From Candidatus Mcinerneyibacteriota bacterium (GTDB lineage Bacteria > Macinerneyibacteriota > Macinerneyibacteria > Macinerneyibacteriales > DSCS01): a stretch of 54,794 nucleotides of DNA. A model generated the notes under the pieces. That model was not told the DNA's origin and made no database searches. It saw nothing but the letters and a program-made list of their open reading frames with translations. The position numbers and the translations under genes were made by a program. Location of the stretch: contig JAFGWL010000051.1 in NCBI GenBank assembly GCA_016937175.1, positions 1-54,794 of the forward strand. The letters are read 5' to 3'. Shown piece by piece: positions 51,731-54,794 of the stretch; the stretch's first letter is position 1, and every line of letters starts with the position of its first letter.

Positions 51731-52142
51731 TCTCTTCGGCTGCTCTTTTGTACAACGCAGAAGCGCACCGATGACTGTCAGGAGCGGGCGGCTTTACATC
51801 GACGACGGCGAACAGAAACATCGGTTCAATTTCCGTATGGAATATGACCCCCGGGTTCTTGAGATGATCCTCTCATCTCCCTGGGGAGAGGCGGTCGCAT
51901 ACATCTCCTACGAAGAAGAGGAACTTCTGGTCAAAGACGGAGACGGCCGGCGCTGGGACAGCGCTGTCTATCTGCCCCTTTTCAAAGAGATGTTCCACCT
52001 GCTGAACACTTCTCTTCCGGCTGAAGAGACCCTTGTCCGGGGTGATATTAAGATGGAGTTTTCAAAAAGAGATGAAGAGGGGTTCCCCCGTCAGTGGGTG
52101 ATTCGTGAAGGACGGTTTCAGATCAAAGTGGTGTTTTTATGA
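51672..52142 (+). CDS. lolB: LolB-like outer-membrane lipoprotein
   Basis: 156 residues, lipoprotein signal ending in LFGC (Cys about residue 24). The mature part begins with VRSGRLYIDDGEQKHRFNFR, followed by MILSSPWGEAVAYISYEEEELLVKD. This matches the LolB pattern of a strand rich in lysine/arginine and the 'L-SPWG-A' segment. It is shorter than E. coli LolB (about 200). The gene lies directly before ispE, which is the classic lolB-ispE neighbourhood, and this supports the call. LolB receives lipoproteins from LolA and inserts them in the outer membrane. Its first 59 bases overlap the TPR lipoprotein gene. The protein is diverged, so a related lipoprotein fold cannot be excluded. Confidence 0.65.
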   Translation: MKTLTARWIFYGLLLSLSVNLFGCSFVQRRSAPMTVRSGRLYIDDGEQKHRFNFRMEYDPRVLEMILSSPWGEAVAYISYEEEELLVKDGDGRRWDSAVYLPLFKEMFHLLNTSLPAEETLVRGDIKMEFSKRDEEGFPRQWVIREGRFQIKVVFL

Positions 52143-52990
52143 AGATACAGTCCCGGGCTTGCGCAAAGGTGAATCTTTTTTTAGAAGTCATCAAAAAAAG
52201 GGAAGACGGATATCACGATATCTGTGGGGTCTTCCAGACGATTCCCATCGCCGACGAGGTCGAGGTGACAGCTCATTCCAGAAAAGGGGACTTGAAGGTC
52301 ACCATGAAGGGGATGGACCTTCCACAGGAAGCGAATACTGCCGGAAAGGCAGCCCGCCTCTTCCTTGATACCTACGGAATCAAACAGGAGATCGAGATCC
52401 ATATCGTTAAGCATATCCCCCTGGCGGGAGGTCTGGGGGGGAGCAGCGCCGACGCCGCTGCTGTCGTGAACAACCTGGGGCTTCTGTTCAAGATTCCCCT
52501 GGAAAAGGAGTTTATCGAAAAATTGGCGTTTGTTGGTGCCGATATTCCCTTTATGCTTACGGGGGGGACCGCTCTGGTCGAAGGGATGGGTGAAAGAGTC
52601 ACACCGCTCTTTTCACACCTTGATCTGCCTTTGGTCATCGGTTATCCCGGGGTCAAAGTGGATAGCGGCTGGGCGTATGGAGCGGCAAGTTTTCTGTTGA
52701 CAGAAAACCCTAAAACCTGTACGATACTGCTGCGTTGCCTGAAGGATAAGAGTTGGGATGCTTTGAATGACGCTCTTTTTAACCGGTTCGAGCACGTTGT
52801 TTTTGGGGCTTACCCTCAAATCTCACGCTTGAAGTCGGACTTCCTCGAAAATGGCGCCAGAGCAGCATTGATGAGTGGCAGCGGATCCTGTGTGTTTGGT
52901 ATTTTCGACACAGAGGATGAGGCCCGGGCAGCAGTACAGACCATGCAGGAAAAATGGGACTGGATCAAACTTGTTGCAGCGAGCAAGTGA
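52139..52990 (+). CDS. ispE: 4-diphosphocytidyl-2-C-methyl-D-erythritol kinase
   Basis: GHMP-family kinase of the non-mevalonate (MEP) isoprenoid route. 283 residues, normal. The N-terminal ARAKVNLFLEV-type start is here SRACAKVNLFLEVIKKREDGYH. The GHMP ATP loop is PLAGGLGGSSADAAA, and the C-terminal glycine loop is LMSGSGSCVFGIF. It overlaps the LolB-like gene by four bases. IspE makes the precursor for DMAPP, the substrate of MiaA in this window. spoVG follows after 13 bases. Confidence 0.96.
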   Translation: MKIQSRACAKVNLFLEVIKKREDGYHDICGVFQTIPIADEVEVTAHSRKGDLKVTMKGMDLPQEANTAGKAARLFLDTYGIKQEIEIHIVKHIPLAGGLGGSSADAAAVVNNLGLLFKIPLEKEFIEKLAFVGADIPFMLTGGTALVEGMGERVTPLFSHLDLPLVIGYPGVKVDSGWAYGAASFLLTENPKTCTILLRCLKDKSWDALNDALFNRFEHVVFGAYPQISRLKSDFLENGARAALMSGSGSCVFGIFDTEDEARAAVQTMQEKWDWIKLVAASK

Positions 52991-53003
52991 AAGGGTGGTG
53001 AAG

Positions 53004-53309
53004 ATGCAAGTTACTGACGTGAAGATCTATCTGAGGGAAAACGACAAGCTCAAGGCATTTGCGACCATTACTCTTGATGATTGTTTTGTCATCCGGGGTC
53101 TCAAGATCATTGAAGGAAACAAGGGACGATTTGTTGCCATGCCCAGCATGAGGAAAAAGGACGGAACATTCCAGGACATTGCCCATCCTATTAATAATGA
53201 AACACGCATGATGATCGAAGAGATGGTGTTCAATGCCTACGAGGAGGCCCTGGCCTCCGGAGAGCAGACAACGGACGAAACGGACGAAGCCCACGAAGAG
53301 ATGGAATAG
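53004..53309 (+). CDS. spoVG: SpoVG family RNA/DNA-binding protein
   Basis: 101 residues. The family core is complete: MQVTDVKIYL at the start, then LKAFATITLDDCFVIRGLKI, IEGNKGRFVAMPSMRKKDG, and DIAHPINNETRMMIEE. An acidic tail follows. SpoVG proteins bind nucleic acid and regulate gene expression post-transcriptionally; the name comes from a sporulation phenotype, but homologues occur in spirochaetes and other non-spore-formers. The frame runs upstream into ispE, but AAGGGTGGTG just before ATG 53004 fixes the start. Order ispE-spoVG-glmU resembles Bacillus. Confidence 0.97.
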   Translation: MQVTDVKIYLRENDKLKAFATITLDDCFVIRGLKIIEGNKGRFVAMPSMRKKDGTFQDIAHPINNETRMMIEEMVFNAYEEALASGEQTTDETDEAHEEME

Positions 53310-53325
53310 GCCGTTTTCCATAAAT

Positions 53326-53397
53326 TGGGCTGTAGCCAAGCGGTAAGGCACGGGACTTTGACTCCCGCATGCGGTGGTTCGAATCCACCCAGCCCAG
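53326..53397 (+). tRNA. trnQ: tRNA-Gln (anticodon TTG)
   Basis: A full 72-base cloverleaf: acceptor TGGGCTG (53326-53332) pairs with CAGCCCA (53390-53396), discriminator G53397, D arm GCC/GGC, anticodon stem CGGGA/TCCCG with loop CTTTGAC (anticodon TTG, reading CAA), T loop TTCGAAT with stem GGTGG/CCACC. CCA is not encoded. It lies 16 bases after spoVG and no promoter fits in that gap, so it is probably cut from the spoVG transcript. Confidence 0.96.
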
Positions 53398-53400
53398 TTT

Positions 53401-53425
53401 TGCCTGCAGAGCAGGCATTTTTTTT
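53401..53425 (+). terminator. Intrinsic terminator after tRNA-Gln
   Basis: TGCCTGC (53401-53407), AGA loop, GCAGGCA (53411-53417), eight T (53418-53425). It follows the tRNA by three bases and ends 14 bases before the glmU start. Confidence 0.92.
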
Positions 53426-53439
53426 ATGGAGATGATGAG

Positions 53440-54405
53440 ATGCTGAGTATTATTCTGGCAGCGGGAAAAGGGACGCGTATGAAGTCGGAGCACCCGAAAG
53501 TGGTGTTTCCTGTCTGCGGCAGGCCCATGATCCGTCGCTGCGTAGAAAATCTTGAAAAAATGAATATCAAACACCTTGCCGTAGTGGTGGGACATGGGGA
53601 ACGTGAGGTCAAAGAAGCTTTGGGAGGTTATACAGACGTGGCCTATTTTGTTCAGAAGGAACAGAAGGGGACAGGACATGCTGTTCAACAGGTGGATCTT
53701 ACACGGTTCTCTGATGATTATGTCTTAATCCTTCCGGGCGATGTCCCTCTCCTGGATCCGGGAAAACTGGAACCTCTTCTCACGGAAGCCCGTGAAGCTC
53801 GCCTGGATGCGCTGATCATCACTACGCAGCTTCACAACCCCAGCGGGTATGGAAGGATTCTGACCAGAGGAGAGCATTTCCACAGAATCGTCGAAGAAAG
53901 AGACGCTTCTCCGGAACAGAAAGCCGTGAATCGTATTAACACAGGCGTCTACCTCATCAGGAAGAAGCTTCTGCAGGATTATCTCCCCGGGCTTTCAACT
54001 GATAATAATCAGAAAGAGTACTATCTGACCGATATATTCCACAACCTGGCAGGGGATGGATATCGGGTCGAGATCCGGGACTATTTCCCCTCTGAAGAGT
54101 GTATGGGAGTCAATTCGCGTATCCACCTTCAGGAGGCCAACAGGATATTTAAAAAAAGAGCCCTTGAGAGGCTTATGGCAGAGGGGGTCACAATAAACCA
54201 TCCTGAAAGTGTCATCCTGGAGGGAGACCTTGAATGTGATAATGACTGCACAATTGTGGGCCCTGTGGTGTTCAGGGGGCAAGTCGCCATGAAAAAGGGT
54301 GCTTCAGCCGGACCATTCAGCTATTTTGAAGATTGTATTCTCGGCCCGGGAGAGGCAGGGGCCTTTATGAAAAAGATTAAAAACAGCGTAAATCCAATTT
54401 CTTGA
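53440..54405 (+). CDS. glmU: N-acetylglucosamine-1-phosphate uridylyltransferase, short GlmU-like protein
   Basis: 321 residues; standard GlmU has about 450. The N-terminal pyrophosphorylase (about 1-225) is complete: LAAGKGTRMKSEHPK, EQKGTGHAV, LPGDVPLL, GYGRILTR, IVEERDAS and NRINTGVYL. After it, only a short piece of left-handed beta-helix can be seen (HPESVILEGDLECDNDCTIVGPVVF), so the acetyltransferase half is largely absent. It should make UDP-GlcNAc from GlcNAc-1-P but not acetylate glucosamine-1-P. I see no frameshift: rplY starts 16 bases after the stop. The ATG has GGAG 8 bases upstream. It sits in the Bacillus-like order but without prs. A sugar-nucleotide enzyme of another specificity is a less likely alternative. 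Confidence 0.9.
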   Translation: MLSIILAAGKGTRMKSEHPKVVFPVCGRPMIRRCVENLEKMNIKHLAVVVGHGEREVKEALGGYTDVAYFVQKEQKGTGHAVQQVDLTRFSDDYVLILPGDVPLLDPGKLEPLLTEAREARLDALIITTQLHNPSGYGRILTRGEHFHRIVEERDASPEQKAVNRINTGVYLIRKKLLQDYLPGLSTDNNQKEYYLTDIFHNLAGDGYRVEIRDYFPSEECMGVNSRIHLQEANRIFKKRALERLMAEGVTINHPESVILEGDLECDNDCTIVGPVVFRGQVAMKKGASAGPFSYFEDCILGPGEAGAFMKKIKNSVNPIS

Positions 54406-54421
54406 CAAGGAGGAAAAGGGC

Positions 54422-54794
54422 ATGAAAAGATTAGAATTAAAAGTCAATGCAAGAACAGAGAAGGGAAAAGGGCCTAACCGCAGGCTTCGCTCCCAGGGAG
54501 AGATCCCGGCAGTCCTCTACGGGGGCAAGGAAGAGAAGATGTTTACGGTTAACTTCAGGGATTTTATTAAGCTCCTGAATAATCCCGACGGGACCAATAT
54601 TATTATCGACTTGAAAGACAAATCGTTCAAGGGGATGGCTGTCATCAAAGAGATCCAAAGGGATCCCGTGAAAAGTGAACCTCTCCATGTGGATTTTTAT
54701 GAGATCGCCATGGACAAGCCGTTGCGTATCCCTGTTGCTGTCCATTTGACAGGGACAGCCCATGGAGTCCGTGAAGGGGGGATTCTTGAGCAGA
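54422..54794 (+). CDS. rplY: Ribosomal protein bL25 (Ctc/TL5 type), 3' end outside window
   Basis: First 124 residues of a protein that continues past the window. MKRLELKVNARTEKGKGPNRRLRSQ is the typical start (given here only as a region), followed by IPAVLYGG and SEPLHVDFYEI, both bL25 marks, and by the start of the Ctc C-terminal domain (LTGTAHGVREGGILEQ). So it is the long TL5/Ctc form that binds 5S rRNA. AAGGAGG precedes the ATG by 8 bases. glmU-rplY neighbourhood matches gcaD-(prs)-ctc of Bacillus. Confidence 0.95.
   Translation, partial: MKRLELKVNARTEKGKGPNRRLRSQGEIPAVLYGGKEEKMFTVNFRDFIKLLNNPDGTNIIIDLKDKSFKGMAVIKEIQRDPVKSEPLHVDFYEIAMDKPLRIPVAVHLTGTAHGVREGGILEQ

Noticed and set aside
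53374-53439. GlmU start upstream in the tRNA
   Set aside because: The extension crosses the tRNA 3' end and terminator; ATG 53440 starts the canonical domain and has GGAG.
54300-54421. Frameshift as cause of the short GlmU
   Set aside because: The sequence after the stop is the rplY ribosome site and start, leaving no room for a lost acetyltransferase domain.
1-54794. CRISPR arrays, insertion sequences, prophage genes, clear sigma54 (-24/-12) promoters
   Set aside because: None was seen on reading both strands; no evenly spaced repeats, transposase or integrase motifs, and the only GG-N10-like sites lacked GC at -12.

Overview
This window reads as a stretch of chromosome from a Gram-negative, probably anaerobic, deep-branching bacterium. 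The envelope genes support this: a PilQ secretin, an Omp85-type barrel protein, a LolB-like lipoprotein, GmhA for heptose, and many lipoproteins. A class I hybrid-cluster protein fits anaerobic life. The gene order mixes Firmicutes-like blocks (phoH-pgpH-ybeY-dgkA-...-era; ispE-spoVG-glmU-rplY) with proteobacteria-like ones (ybeZ-ybeY-corC; lolB-ispE). I cannot name a phylum. Coding density is very high, most genes lie on the + strand, and start/stop overlaps of 1-30 bases are common. I see no insertion sequence, prophage, CRISPR array or rRNA.

Layout. 1-2.2 kb: cupin end, hcp, and a small unknown minus-strand gene convergent with hcp and divergent from hisS. 2.3-5.3 kb: hisS and aspS. 5.3-6.3 kb: an almost consensus promoter driving a small lipoprotein and a two-LysM periplasmic protein. 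6.4-13.3 kb: phoH, pgpH, ybeY, a DgkA-PAP2 fusion, a CorC-like transporter, a DUF502 protein and era. 13.4-23.2 kb: a giant TPR protein, a Cys-motif/coiled-coil/TPR protein, a Clp-type double AAA+ protein with damaged ATPase motifs, mltG, and a U32 peptidase-family protein. 23.2-33.7 kb: two NtrYX-like kinase/regulator pairs flanking an exported M6-like protein whose HExxH is gone. 33.7-38.9 kb: pilMNOPQ. 39-42 kb: two O-antigen-ligase-like membrane proteins. 42-46.1 kb: yigZ (minus), an NDP-sugar epimerase, gmhA, miaA, purC. 46.2-52.1 kb: envelope proteins (lipoproteins, a protease-propeller-barrel protein, a TPR lipoprotein, a LolB-like lipoprotein). 52.1-54.8 kb: ispE, spoVG, tRNA-Gln, a short GlmU and the start of rplY.

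How they fit together. The kinase/regulator pairs sit directly upstream of the pilus assembly genes and may regulate them (inference). The two Wzy-like proteins just behind pilQ could act in pilin glycosylation or in surface polysaccharide, and the heptose/epimerase genes fit sugar supply. The most unusual unit is 13.4-21.9 kb: two TPR proteins and a probably ATPase-impaired Clp relative translationally coupled to the peptidoglycan transglycosylase MltG. A second theme is regulatory: several predicted promoters lie only 1-15 bases from the start codon, and three intrinsic terminators sit directly against the next gene with no room for a promoter between.
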